Under the pieces are notes generated by a model. The model searched no databases, was not told where the DNA came from, and saw only the letters and a program-made list of their open reading frames with translations. From Leptospiraceae bacterium (lineage in GTDB: Bacteria; Spirochaetota; Leptospiria; Leptospirales; Leptospiraceae), in NCBI GenBank assembly GCA_025360185.1, contig JANYCR010000240.1, forward strand, positions 1-51,282: DNA of 51,282 nucleotides. Reading direction: 5' to 3'. Positions 36,019 through 44,422 of the stretch are shown piece after piece (within the stretch, counting starts at the first letter, position 1; the number at the start of each line of letters is the position of its first letter). A program made the translations under genes and the position numbers.

Positions 36019-36047
36019 TTGCATGCTTTTTATCCTAGTTCTAGTAT
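36019..36047 (+). promoter_or_regulatory. Sigma-70-like promoter of the RRM/acyltransferase pair
   Basis: TTGCAT at 36019-36024, a 17-base spacer, and TAGTAT at 36042-36047. The start codon at 36074 is preceded by an AAGGA ribosome site, giving a normal leader of about 20 bases. Confidence 0.55.
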
Positions 36048-36073
36048 TTTAAATACAAAAAGGAACTAAGTCT

Positions 36074-36442
36074 ATGAGAATATCTGTAGGAAGTCTTCCC
36101 CAAACTTTAAACGAAGAGGCTTTGAAAAAAATGTTCGCGGAGTTTGGCTCTGTCGAAGAAGTCGTGATCAAACGCGACAAAAAAACGCAAACGTCTCTTG
36201 GTTACGGTCATGTCGATATGCCTGATGATGCTGGTAAAAAAGCAATTGAGAAATTGAATGGAAAAGAAATCGAAGACAAAAAAATTGCAGTCGTCGATGC
36301 CGCACAATTACAAAATGAAGGTAAAGATAAAAACTGGGACAAGCCAGTCACCAACAGCAAAATCCATGGAACAAAATTTACCGGTGGCGGATTTACGGGC
36401 GGTGGAGTTCGAAAATCCGGCGGTGGTGGCAGAGGAAAATAA
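36074..36442 (+). CDS. RRM RNA-binding protein with Gly-rich tail
   Basis: The 122 residues have one RNA-recognition motif (about 2-80): RNP2 is ISVGSL near the N-terminus and RNP1 is represented by SLGYGHVDM. The C-terminal 30 residues are rich in Gly, Lys and Arg (GGGFTGGG, GGGGRGK), like cyanobacterial Rbp and eukaryotic hnRNP tails. Such proteins bind single-stranded RNA and often help cells adjust to cold. The acyltransferase gene starts 3 bases after its stop and takes its ribosome site from the end of this gene, so the two are coupled. Confidence 0.88.
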   Translation: MRISVGSLPQTLNEEALKKMFAEFGSVEEVVIKRDKKTQTSLGYGHVDMPDDAGKKAIEKLNGKEIEDKKIAVVDAAQLQNEGKDKNWDKPVTNSKIHGTKFTGGGFTGGGVRKSGGGGRGK

Positions 36443-36445
36443 AAA

Positions 36446-37624
36446 ATGTCTATAGCTAAATTATTAAACGATACAACAGCAAATGGGAAAAAGTTTTTTC
36501 TACAATTTGGAGGGCAAGGCTCTCCTTATTTGAAAGAAGTTAGTAAGCTCTATAAAGAAGAACCTTTGTTAAAAGAATTTTTCGAGGTAGCATTTGCAAC
36601 TTTGAATAAAATCGAATCAGAGGTTGGCAAATCAGATATCCTCATCGCTGAGGGATTGGACTTAAAATCTTGGATTGAAAATTCAGATTCAGCTCCTTCT
36701 GATGACTATCAGATTCGCGGAAGTGTTTCTGTCGCAATGATCTTTATTACTCAAGCAGCTAATTACCATTTGCTTACACTAAAAGGATTTCCTTTAGATA
36801 AACTTACTGCGGCTACTGCAGGCGTAACCGGACACAGCCAAGGGATCATTGGTGCTGCAATGGCATCTGTAGCCAAAGACGGAAAAGATTTTTATAAAAC
36901 ATTTGCGGATTTTTTAAGCTTTACTTTTTACCTTGGTTACCGTGCACAAGAAAAGTATTCTATTTTTGAAGTGGAAAAAGCAGTCCTAGAAGGAAATGCA
37001 GAAGTAGGCGATAAAAACCCTTCTCCGATGGTAGCAGTCATTGGTTATTCCAAAGAGGAACTTGAATCCCGAGTCGATGCAGCAAATAAAGATTTATCGC
37101 TAATAGGACAGGACAAACTCAGTATTAGTCTCTACAACACTCCTGATTCTATGATTATTTCTGCCAAACCTTCTTCTTTACTAGCATTTCGTAAAAAATA
37201 CAAAACAGAGATGGACGAAAGAAAAGCTAAGTTTGTATATCTCAGAACAACGGCTCCTTTCCATTGTCCATTTATGGAAGGGACTTGGGAAAAGTTTGAA
37301 GTGGACTTAAAAACAAAGATTCATTTTCCATATACTGTGGCTGACTTGAAGTTGCCGCTCTATTCGATCTACGATGGTCGCCAGATCGGGTCTTCTGAAA
37401 ACCTAGCAGAAGTTCTATTTAAAGAAATCGTAATCAAAGCTCTTCATTGGAATAAAGCTGTTGGTGTATTGTTTACTGATTCGAACATTGCAACAGTCAT
37501 TGATTGTGGTCCGAGTGCGGTTACTTCTAAGTTAACCGGTGGGCAATTAACCTCCCAAAATCTCACTACCCAGGTACTTTGCCTTTCTAATAACAAAGAC
37601 TTGAAGGTGATATTTGAGGCATAA
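36446..37624 (+). CDS. Free-standing acyltransferase, FAS-I type
   Basis: The 392 residues form an acyl-/malonyl-transferase fold. The start FLQFGGQGSPYLKEV and the nucleophile Ser131 in GHSQGIIGA resemble the AT domain of type I fatty-acid synthases (fungal and actinobacterial FAS, where GHSQG is typical) rather than bacterial FabD (GHSLG). A TAPFHCPFM segment carries the catalytic His. It stands alone, without KS, ACP or reductase domains nearby, so it presumably loads an ACP or a multi-domain partner in trans. It is translationally coupled to the RRM protein upstream (3-base gap). Confidence 0.84.
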   Translation: MSIAKLLNDTTANGKKFFLQFGGQGSPYLKEVSKLYKEEPLLKEFFEVAFATLNKIESEVGKSDILIAEGLDLKSWIENSDSAPSDDYQIRGSVSVAMIFITQAANYHLLTLKGFPLDKLTAATAGVTGHSQGIIGAAMASVAKDGKDFYKTFADFLSFTFYLGYRAQEKYSIFEVEKAVLEGNAEVGDKNPSPMVAVIGYSKEELESRVDAANKDLSLIGQDKLSISLYNTPDSMIISAKPSSLLAFRKKYKTEMDERKAKFVYLRTTAPFHCPFMEGTWEKFEVDLKTKIHFPYTVADLKLPLYSIYDGRQIGSSENLAEVLFKEIVIKALHWNKAVGVLFTDSNIATVIDCGPSAVTSKLTGGQLTSQNLTTQVLCLSNNKDLKVIFEA

Positions 37625-37736
37625 ATTATACTGAATGGATAAAATACCTGTATAAAAATTACCCTTTTTTTCTTTACATAATATCTATATTTTTATCAGG
37701 TATACTTAAGACACAAATCAATAGGAAGGTTTAACC

Positions 37737-38846
37737 GTGAAAAGAATTTTGACATTGCTCACTGTAACAATTTTATTTTTAACCTATGCACTGGTCTCGC
37801 AAGAGAGCACTGGAGCATTTCTAGACTTGAAACAACTCAAGAATAATGAAATAACCACTGACAATAAAAGCCAGGTCATCGATAGAGCTGCATTTAAAGA
37901 TAAAGAGAAGTTTCATGAAATGATGAAAACCGCATTGAAAAATAGAAAAAGCGTTATCTTCAAAAATGAAGCTGGATCTATTTACACAAATGGAGAATAC
38001 CGTTTCCATTTACAACCAGAAGAAAGCAGTGCCGCAGTTGCATACATTGAATATCAAATTGATGGCGGTCCTTTTTCTACATACTCGAATCCAATCCCTT
38101 TAGAAAAAGAAGGCGTTTACAAACTATCATATAGAAGTGTAGATATTTTAGGGAGCGTTGAAAAACCTCAGTCTTATACAATCAATGTAGATACTAAAGC
38201 ACCTGAATTAGAAGCAACACTTATTGGTGATGGAATTAAGCCAGGTGATATTCAATACTACAAACCGGGTGTAAAGTTAAATGTAAAAGCTACTGATGGT
38301 GGAGCAGGTGTAAATTTAGTAGTGCTGAATGTTAATGGCGAAGGCAACTTACCATTAACCGAAGATCAAACTTTTACAAAAGGTGGGGATTACGAAATTG
38401 CAGTGCGTGCCCTTGACAATGTATATAATCTATCTAAGAAAAAAGTTCTTAATTTCTCCATTGACGATAAAAAACCTACTGTCATTGTGAAGTCTGATCC
38501 AAAACCAGTTACTATTAACAACATTACTTTTTGTAAGAAAGATTCTTTTATAGTTGCTGATGCAAATGATCCTGAATCTGGAATTGCAAAAGTAGAATAC
38601 AGCGTAGGTGCTCCAGGCGATTGGAAAGAATTTAAACCAGGCACTGTTAGAGTTCCAGAAATGGATGTTTATAAAATTTATTTTCGCGCTGCCGACGTAT
38701 CAGGAAATATTTCTGACGTGGTCGAATTCTCTTGTAGAGTTGACTTTAAAGCACCAGTATCTAAACATAATATCTTAGATCCAAAAGTTGACAATGGTGA
38801 AGCAGGAAAGAAAGTTGAAACAAAAATGAATTCTCCAAAACCATAA
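37737..38846 (+). CDS. OmpL47-type repeat outer-membrane/surface protein
   Basis: The 369 residues comprise a signal peptide (1-22), an N-terminal helical part (25-75), and three Ig-like beta repeats with the pattern Y.ID.GPF..Y...I.L...GVY.L.YRS.D..G..E....INVDT.AP (about 95-155), repeated near 180-245 and 280-340. This is the domain called OmpL47-type in Leptospira. The start is GTG at 37737, with AGGAAGG seven bases before it. A hairpin with a T run follows at 38885-38916. Surface exposure is inferred from the family. Confidence 0.83.
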   Translation: MKRILTLLTVTILFLTYALVSQESTGAFLDLKQLKNNEITTDNKSQVIDRAAFKDKEKFHEMMKTALKNRKSVIFKNEAGSIYTNGEYRFHLQPEESSAAVAYIEYQIDGGPFSTYSNPIPLEKEGVYKLSYRSVDILGSVEKPQSYTINVDTKAPELEATLIGDGIKPGDIQYYKPGVKLNVKATDGGAGVNLVVLNVNGEGNLPLTEDQTFTKGGDYEIAVRALDNVYNLSKKKVLNFSIDDKKPTVIVKSDPKPVTINNITFCKKDSFIVADANDPESGIAKVEYSVGAPGDWKEFKPGTVRVPEMDVYKIYFRAADVSGNISDVVEFSCRVDFKAPVSKHNILDPKVDNGEAGKKVETKMNSPKP

Positions 38847-38884
38847 GTTTGGAAAAATAATTATTATATAAAATATCTTTACAG

Positions 38885-38916
38885 AAAAAGGAAGAGTAAC
38901 CTCTTCCTTTTTTTTT
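38885..38916 (+). terminator. Rho-independent terminator
   Basis: A perfect 12-bp stem AAAAAGGAAGAG / CTCTTCCTTTTT with loop TAAC, continuing into a T run. It ends the OmpL47-type gene. The lipoprotein start at 38938 lies 22 bases further on. Confidence 0.85.
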
Positions 38917-38937
38917 ACTAACTAGAGGAGATTCCAA

Positions 38938-39360
38938 TTGAGAAAAATAAATATTATATTCATAAGCCTTCTTATCTTATTCATTTCATTTTGTAATAAA
39001 AATTCGGAAAAGGCAAAACAATACAACGATGTCATAGCAACTGAGATGAAATATCTTGCTGACCTCGAAAAAGAAATTGCTATGAAAGATGGACCTGAGT
39101 TAGATGCAGTCATTGAAAAATTCAAAAAAGCCGTGCCTGAATCTAAAATGAAAATTGACAAACTCGGAAATTTCGAAGGAGACGACTCACTTCAAAAAGC
39201 AGCTCTTGCCACTTGTATTTTTTACCAAGAAGTCATTGATGGAAAATGGAGTTCAAAAGGACAAGAAGTCATTCAATCTAAAGATGAAGAACTTGATAAA
39301 GATTTACAAAAAAAACAAACCGAGTTTGCTACTAAGTTTAAATTTGAGGTAACGAAATGA
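38938..39360 (+). CDS. Small hypothetical lipoprotein, 140 aa
   Basis: The signal peptide (about 1-18) ends in FISFC (Cys19). The mature part is helical, highly charged, with a long amphipathic stretch and no recognised family. The start is TTG at 38938, with AGAGGAG seven bases before it; no ATG precedes the signal peptide. It lies right after the terminator of the OmpL47 gene, so it probably has its own promoter overlapping that region. It converges on the MarR gene with a 1-base gap between the stop codons. Confidence 0.8.
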   Translation: MRKINIIFISLLILFISFCNKNSEKAKQYNDVIATEMKYLADLEKEIAMKDGPELDAVIEKFKKAVPESKMKIDKLGNFEGDDSLQKAALATCIFYQEVIDGKWSSKGQEVIQSKDEELDKDLQKKQTEFATKFKFEVTK

Positions 39361-39361
39361 A

Positions 39362-39814
39362 CTAGCATCTTTCTTTTTTCCCAACGATCTTGCAAAGATT
39401 TTTTAGGCTCACCTTTTCTTCTTTGGAAAGAATAGCCATTTCATCATTGATATGTTTAACATGTTCAGGAAATATTTCTTGGATGAGCTTTCTTCCTTTC
39501 TCAGTGAGTTCAACTGTAATATAACGCCTGTCAGCCTCTTGTCGAATGCGTTTAACAAGATCACGTTTTTCAAGGTTATCAATGACAGTGGTAATATTTG
39601 CAGTTGATTTGAGAATTTTGTCACTCAATTGTTTTTGGCACATTGATCCCATATGATACAATGCTTCTAAAATTCCAAATTGGCTAATCGTCAAACTATA
39701 ACTAGAGATATGCGAGTTAAGTCGATTGTTAATCGAATCTGCCGCTCGGGCTAAACAAATAAATGTATTTAGGGAAAGAATATCCTCACTTGACCCTTTG
39801 TATTTTGTTCCCAT
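39362..39814 (-). CDS. MarR-family transcriptional regulator
   Basis: The 150 residues form a winged-helix dimer: an N-terminal dimerisation helix, then ISQFGILEALYHMGSMCQKQLSDKI and the recognition helix ANITTVIDNLEKRDLVKRI, with the wing RRYITVELTEKG. Such proteins repress genes for stress, efflux or catabolism and respond to small aromatic or oxidising ligands. The nearest divergent or downstream genes are the FadL-type porin and the small lipoprotein; the target is not shown by the sequence. The ATG has no Shine-Dalgarno and lies nine bases after a -10-like TATCAT. Confidence 0.9.
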   Translation of the reverse strand: MGTKYKGSSEDILSLNTFICLARAADSINNRLNSHISSYSLTISQFGILEALYHMGSMCQKQLSDKILKSTANITTVIDNLEKRDLVKRIRQEADRRYITVELTEKGRKLIQEIFPEHVKHINDEMAILSKEEKVSLKNLCKIVGKKERC

Positions 39815-39867
39815 ATAGTGTATATGATAGATATGTTTTTAGAAAAAGCAAGAACTAAAATTTAGTC

Positions 39868-41406
39868 CTAAAAGAACATTGTAGCAGAAACCCCGATATG
39901 CCAGACATGTCCACCTACACTATAATTAGGATTTTTAGGAGTAGGAGCATATTTATAAACCTTCATTGATTTGAGATATTGGTATTCTAAAACTGTATCC
40001 AGAACTACAGGGTTTTTGAGATTCTCTAAAAAGTGCATACCAGGAAAAAGAATATAGGAAAGACCCGTCGTATAAATCATTCTATCAAAATCAATCCAGT
40101 TATTTGCGCCGGGAATATTAGGAGTAGCCTTTGGTCTTCGTGCAATGCCACCACGAATTCTAAGATTATCACTCCATTTGTATTCTGTTCCTGCACGAAG
40201 AACAGTTACATCCACTAAATGAAACGGTTCCGAATAAGAAGCCTTTGTCCTAGACATGAACTCTGTTCCAACAAATTTATTTTTATATCCTAATTGGCTC
40301 CATAGCTCACGATTCATATCAAAGGAAAACAGCCATTTGCCGTTAGGCTTATAAGCAAGTCCGTAAGCCCATTTCCGTGGAGAAAATAAATCGTATAAAG
40401 CCACATCAAAATCTAGTTGAATTCCAAGAAGCGTAGTCTGAGCCCTAGCCCCAAGAGAATTAACAGCCAGCGCAGTTTCTCGTCTATAAGAAACTCCACC
40501 GGAAAATTTTCCAAAGGTGAATGCAATTCCATATGTCGGATTTACAATTGGCTTTACTTGCAAAATAACTTGCTGATTAGGCGTAACAGTGTTAGGCGAA
40601 AGAGGAACATCCTTTAGAAGAATAGCACCGCCTCCACCTGCAATAGCTGTAAAGCCAACGCCAGCAAATAATCTATCCTTAATAATCTCAACTCCTGTTC
40701 CACCCATGATAGACGGCTTTTGATTCGCAACTCCGTATTGTAAATATCTATGCGTAGTGGGATTTAGATCATTTATAGTCAAAAGATTTCCTGTTGCAGG
40801 TCCCAAAATATTTAATCCAAAGCGAATTGTTCTTTTGAAATCATAGATATTGTTTAAATTGATTGATAAACCCAATCCTCCATAATCATCAGCTAATTTA
40901 GAAAGATCCTGACTCACAGGAGTATTTGTATTCTGTGCCGGATAACCACCTATTGCCTTTTTCGCACTATCTCCTATCGAAAGCATAGAAGCGTTCAACT
41001 GTGGATTGGCGTAGTTATACTGAAGTGTCAATTCACTAACATTTCGAGTAGGATGATCAATCGGTTTACTCGAAAATAAATCTTTCCTTGCTTCCTTAAA
41101 AAATTCTGTGATACTCTGGCGAAAAGGAAGTTTAGGTTCAGTGGTAGCCGCAACACCATTTTCTTTTTCCCATTTTTTCTTGTCAGCTAAAGCGGTTAAC
41201 GTATCTCCCTCGGAAAGTCTTCCAAGTCCTGCCACATTATAATAAACCGCTGACGAATTATTCACAGTAGCCGTTACAGCATTTCCCATCCCATTGGCAG
41301 CAGGGTGAGCGCCGTATACATCTCCAAAGTCACCGGCAAATATAGATTTGCCACAAGTTAATAAAAAAATAAGCTCTATAATAATTGCTTTTTCTTTTGA
41401 AAACAT
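39868..41406 (-). CDS. FadL/OmpP1-type outer-membrane transport protein
   Basis: The 512 residues have a signal peptide followed by the FadL-family N-terminal plug (GDFGDVYGAHPAANGMGNAVTA, AVYYNVAGL) and a 14-strand-type barrel ending ...VGGHVWHIGVSATMFF. FadL proteins let hydrophobic molecules (long-chain fatty acids, aromatics) through the outer membrane. I start it at 41406, with AGAGGA five bases upstream; a longer frame to 41493 would overlap ruvC and lacks a signal peptide. The MarR gene lies just downstream on the same strand. Confidence 0.86.
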   Translation of the reverse strand: MFSKEKAIIIELIFLLTCGKSIFAGDFGDVYGAHPAANGMGNAVTATVNNSSAVYYNVAGLGRLSEGDTLTALADKKKWEKENGVAATTEPKLPFRQSITEFFKEARKDLFSSKPIDHPTRNVSELTLQYNYANPQLNASMLSIGDSAKKAIGGYPAQNTNTPVSQDLSKLADDYGGLGLSINLNNIYDFKRTIRFGLNILGPATGNLLTINDLNPTTHRYLQYGVANQKPSIMGGTGVEIIKDRLFAGVGFTAIAGGGGAILLKDVPLSPNTVTPNQQVILQVKPIVNPTYGIAFTFGKFSGGVSYRRETALAVNSLGARAQTTLLGIQLDFDVALYDLFSPRKWAYGLAYKPNGKWLFSFDMNRELWSQLGYKNKFVGTEFMSRTKASYSEPFHLVDVTVLRAGTEYKWSDNLRIRGGIARRPKATPNIPGANNWIDFDRMIYTTGLSYILFPGMHFLENLKNPVVLDTVLEYQYLKSMKVYKYAPTPKNPNYSVGGHVWHIGVSATMFF

Positions 41407-41437
41407 AAAATTCCTCTTGTTTAAAAGCATATAGTGA

Positions 41438-41917
41438 TTATCTAAACATAGCAAGACCAACGAATGCTGCTGCAACTGCATCCCATGAATCATCGTGACC
41501 TTTCAATTCTTTTAATCCCAGAATTAATTTGATCGCTTCCTTCACTTGCTTTTTATCTGCCGTCCCACTACCCGTAACACCTTTTTTTATTTGAGTGATA
41601 GTCGGTTCTAAAATTTTTAGCCCTCTTTCAATTAGCGTAAATAAAATTACACCGCGTGCTTCATAAACCTGTGCGACCGTTTTCTGATTTTTAAAAAAGA
41701 AGAGTTCTTCTACACTTGCAACATCTGGTTTATATTTTTTTAAAATGGTCTTCAATTCTGCATTAACTAAAAGCAAACTTTCTGGAGATTGAATTGCGGA
41801 TTCAACTTCAATGGTGCCATAATCAATCAAGGTTACTTTTCTAGTTCTATCATCCCTATCTAGAATGGCATAACCGACTCTGTGTGAGCCGGGGTCAATT
41901 CCAATTATCCTTGGCAA
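41438..41917 (-). CDS. ruvC: Holliday junction endonuclease RuvC
   Basis: Resolves Holliday junctions with RuvAB. The 159 residues match the family length. The four-acid catalytic site is present: Asp8 (IGIDPGS), Glu70 (ASVEELFF), and Asp143/Asp146 (HDDSWDA). The motifs [13 protein letters not shown] and YEARG are typical. The FadL gene starts 31 bases downstream on the same strand. Confidence 0.95.
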   Translation of the reverse strand: MPRIIGIDPGSHRVGYAILDRDDRTRKVTLIDYGTIEVESAIQSPESLLLVNAELKTILKKYKPDVASVEELFFFKNQKTVAQVYEARGVILFTLIERGLKILEPTITQIKKGVTGSGTADKKQVKEAIKLILGLKELKGHDDSWDAVAAAFVGLAMFR

Positions 41918-42148
41918 AGTTAAACTTTATTTGGGTGACAGAAATCACCGATATAGAAAAAGATATTGCGGAAAACAATAAATAAACGCTTTTCTATATG
42001 AACATTACTTGGTGTTAGGTGAATAAAAATTACATTACTATAAACCATTGCATTCAATTGATTAATCATAAAACCTCTGTGAATAGCTTAAACTATAAAG
42101 TCTTAGATTTCTTTTCAATAGAAATTTTTATTCAGGCTATGAAATCTT

Positions 42149-44422
42149 TCATTCATGAATATAACCCCAGCTTTTTAAAATTTGCCTGACTTCTTCACCC
42201 ATTCCTGACGAGCTTGTGATTTCCTTCTCACCAGTTAATTTTGCATCGTTATAAATCCAAGGTAGGTCAGCATTTTCAGCGCCTGCGGGTAAAGAATTAG
42301 AAATTAAAATTTGCGGGTAAGTCCCAAGCGAAGGCTGGTTTAAAATTCCCCATTTTCCTACTCTAAACTTTTCCGGGCTTTGGTTTAAATAAACAAATAG
42401 AGAAAATTCGAAGCTTGGTTGTAGTGTATCAATAATGATTTCGCGAGTCGCATTATTTCCTTTAAATTCAAAACTAAAAATTCTCTTGCTTTGAATTTTA
42501 ATTCCGAACTCTTTTTGATTTCGAATTTTGTAAATTGCTCCTTGTAATTGCATAGACCCGGAATAAATTTCCTTATCAGTCTTTTTAGGAAAGACAATAT
42601 GAAAAGAATTCGTGATAATCGAATGCTTATCTAATTCTTGCTCTGCGACTTTAAATAATGAACTTTCCTTCGCCAAATTTTGTTTTTCCGCTACATCGTT
42701 CTCTATGTCATAAAGTTCATCTAACTCATTACCAGATAAATATCTACCGGCTAATTGTGAATTTGTGTAAGCAGGATAAAACCGGACATACTTGAATCTT
42801 TCTGTTCGAATAGATTCAGAAAGTCTACCTTCCGTAAAGATAGATTCCTCTGCTGCAAATGTTTCTCCAAACATAGAATGAGAATAGTCAATTCCTCTAA
42901 AATCTTTTTTATGAAAAGAAATATTAGATAATCCTAATAAAGTTGGAGTAAGAGAAAGTAGGGAAACCGGTTTATCAAATTTTCGAAATAAAATTTTACT
43001 CTTCAATGCTTTGGCCGGCTTCAAAATATAAGGGACTTGAATTTCTTCTTCGAAGTGAGTCATCCCATGTCCATATTTTACTCCATACACTCCATTAGCC
43101 TCAGAGGTATGATGATCGCTAAATAATTCTCCGTGGTCTGCGGTTACTATGATAGTAGTCTCATCATAGAGATTTCTAGCTTTTAAATCTTTTATAATTC
43201 TGCCTAGCTCTTCGTCTGCGTAACGAATTTCACCGTAGTATCTGCGAATGGTTGGATTTTCTTTATTCCAAATCTTAGGATCGGTTTCTTGCTGTAAGTC
43301 TTTCATGATACGTGCAGGTGGTTCGTAAGATCCATGCGGAGTATTAAAATTTACATGCAGGAAAAAAGGAAAATGCTTATTGGTATTCAAAAAATCAATC
43401 GACTCATCTGCAATTTTTTTCGTATCATCAATGTCTTTTCCAATTTGGATAAGTTCATGAAATCCAATATCAAATCCAACACCAGTGTATTCAAGCAAGA
43501 ATACATTATTCATAATACTAGCGGTATAATAAAAGTTGTCTCTTAATTTACCGACTAGATTTTTTCTAGTCGGTTGATAAAATATTTTTCTCTGACTAGG
43601 ACTTACATCAAATCCAATATTTCCAATTCCTAAGTTCGATGCATAATCAGAATAAAACATAGAAAGCATCGAAGGCTTTGTCCAGTTTGCATTTACAAAC
43701 GCTTTAGGAAACACAATTGAGTCTTCTACCAGTTCATCTATGTTTGGAGAAGTCGGGATTTTTAACCCAGTATAACTAAGCGAGTCCGCGCGAAGTGCAT
43801 CAATTACAAATAGAATTATATTAGGCTTGTCAGGTTTATATTCATACGGTGTTAAAATAGGATGAGCAATGAATGCAAAAGATTCTTTTGAATTCCAGAT
43901 AAATTTTATTTTTTGGTTAATACGAAGTTTGCGCTCATAAGAAGTCCATGACTCTATATTATCCAATGAGATAGAATCTTCAGGGGTAGAAATTCCATCT
44001 ATTTCAATATTTAACTTTCCGGTCTTACCAGCATTATCCGTCAGGATTCCAGCGTCAAAGCGAAGAGAATATATTCCTGGCTCAACATTAAACTCAATGC
44101 TAGCGTTGGGAGTTAGTAAAATTGCATCCTGAGAATGATTAATAAAATAAGTCTTATCAGTATTGAAAGTAATTTGCGTATTGAGCCATTTCTTTGTTTG
44201 ATCTAATCCTGAAAATCTTCCTGGATTTTTTTTCCAGTGAGAGGTTAAATTCCTTTTCTCATCGAATCGAAATTTCTCTATCTTAGCAAATTTTAATTCT
44301 CGGGTTAAATCAACTGGGTTAAGAACTTTCGGCAACTCTTGTTTATCCTCACAAGAAGTAAGAATAAACAAGACCAAAAGAATCGAGAGGAATTTATTCG
44401 CCTTCGAGAACAGCAAAGTCAA
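42149..44422 (-). CDS. Sulfatase-like lipoprotein with Thr nucleophile (alkaline phosphatase superfamily)
   Basis: The 757 residues have a signal peptide ending in LTSC (Cys24), an N-terminal beta-rich domain (about 40-195), and a catalytic alkaline-phosphatase/sulfatase domain from about 200: metal motif FVIDALRADS (Asp208), THR-type nucleophile in NWTKPS (Thr248) and VTADHGELFSDH. Sulfatases proper have C/S-x-P-x-R, modified to formylglycine; here Thr occupies the site, as in phosphoethanolamine- and phosphoglycerol-transferases (EptA, MdoB, LtaS). It is probably a phospho- or lipid-head-group transferase or hydrolase at the envelope. The start is TTG at 44422, inside the last codons of gyrA (29-base overlap), with no good ribosome site. 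Confidence 0.82.
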   Translation of the reverse strand: MTLLFSKANKFLSILLVLFILTSCEDKQELPKVLNPVDLTRELKFAKIEKFRFDEKRNLTSHWKKNPGRFSGLDQTKKWLNTQITFNTDKTYFINHSQDAILLTPNASIEFNVEPGIYSLRFDAGILTDNAGKTGKLNIEIDGISTPEDSISLDNIESWTSYERKLRINQKIKFIWNSKESFAFIAHPILTPYEYKPDKPNIILFVIDALRADSLSYTGLKIPTSPNIDELVEDSIVFPKAFVNANWTKPSMLSMFYSDYASNLGIGNIGFDVSPSQRKIFYQPTRKNLVGKLRDNFYYTASIMNNVFLLEYTGVGFDIGFHELIQIGKDIDDTKKIADESIDFLNTNKHFPFFLHVNFNTPHGSYEPPARIMKDLQQETDPKIWNKENPTIRRYYGEIRYADEELGRIIKDLKARNLYDETTIIVTADHGELFSDHHTSEANGVYGVKYGHGMTHFEEEIQVPYILKPAKALKSKILFRKFDKPVSLLSLTPTLLGLSNISFHKKDFRGIDYSHSMFGETFAAEESIFTEGRLSESIRTERFKYVRFYPAYTNSQLAGRYLSGNELDELYDIENDVAEKQNLAKESSLFKVAEQELDKHSIITNSFHIVFPKKTDKEIYSGSMQLQGAIYKIRNQKEFGIKIQSKRIFSFEFKGNNATREIIIDTLQPSFEFSLFVYLNQSPEKFRVGKWGILNQPSLGTYPQILISNSLPAGAENADLPWIYNDAKLTGEKEITSSSGMGEEVRQILKSWGYIHE

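Noticed and set aside
41407-41493. Longer N-terminus for the FadL-type gene
   Set aside because: It overlaps ruvC and puts the signal peptide 30 residues inside; the ATG at 41406 has a good ribosome site.
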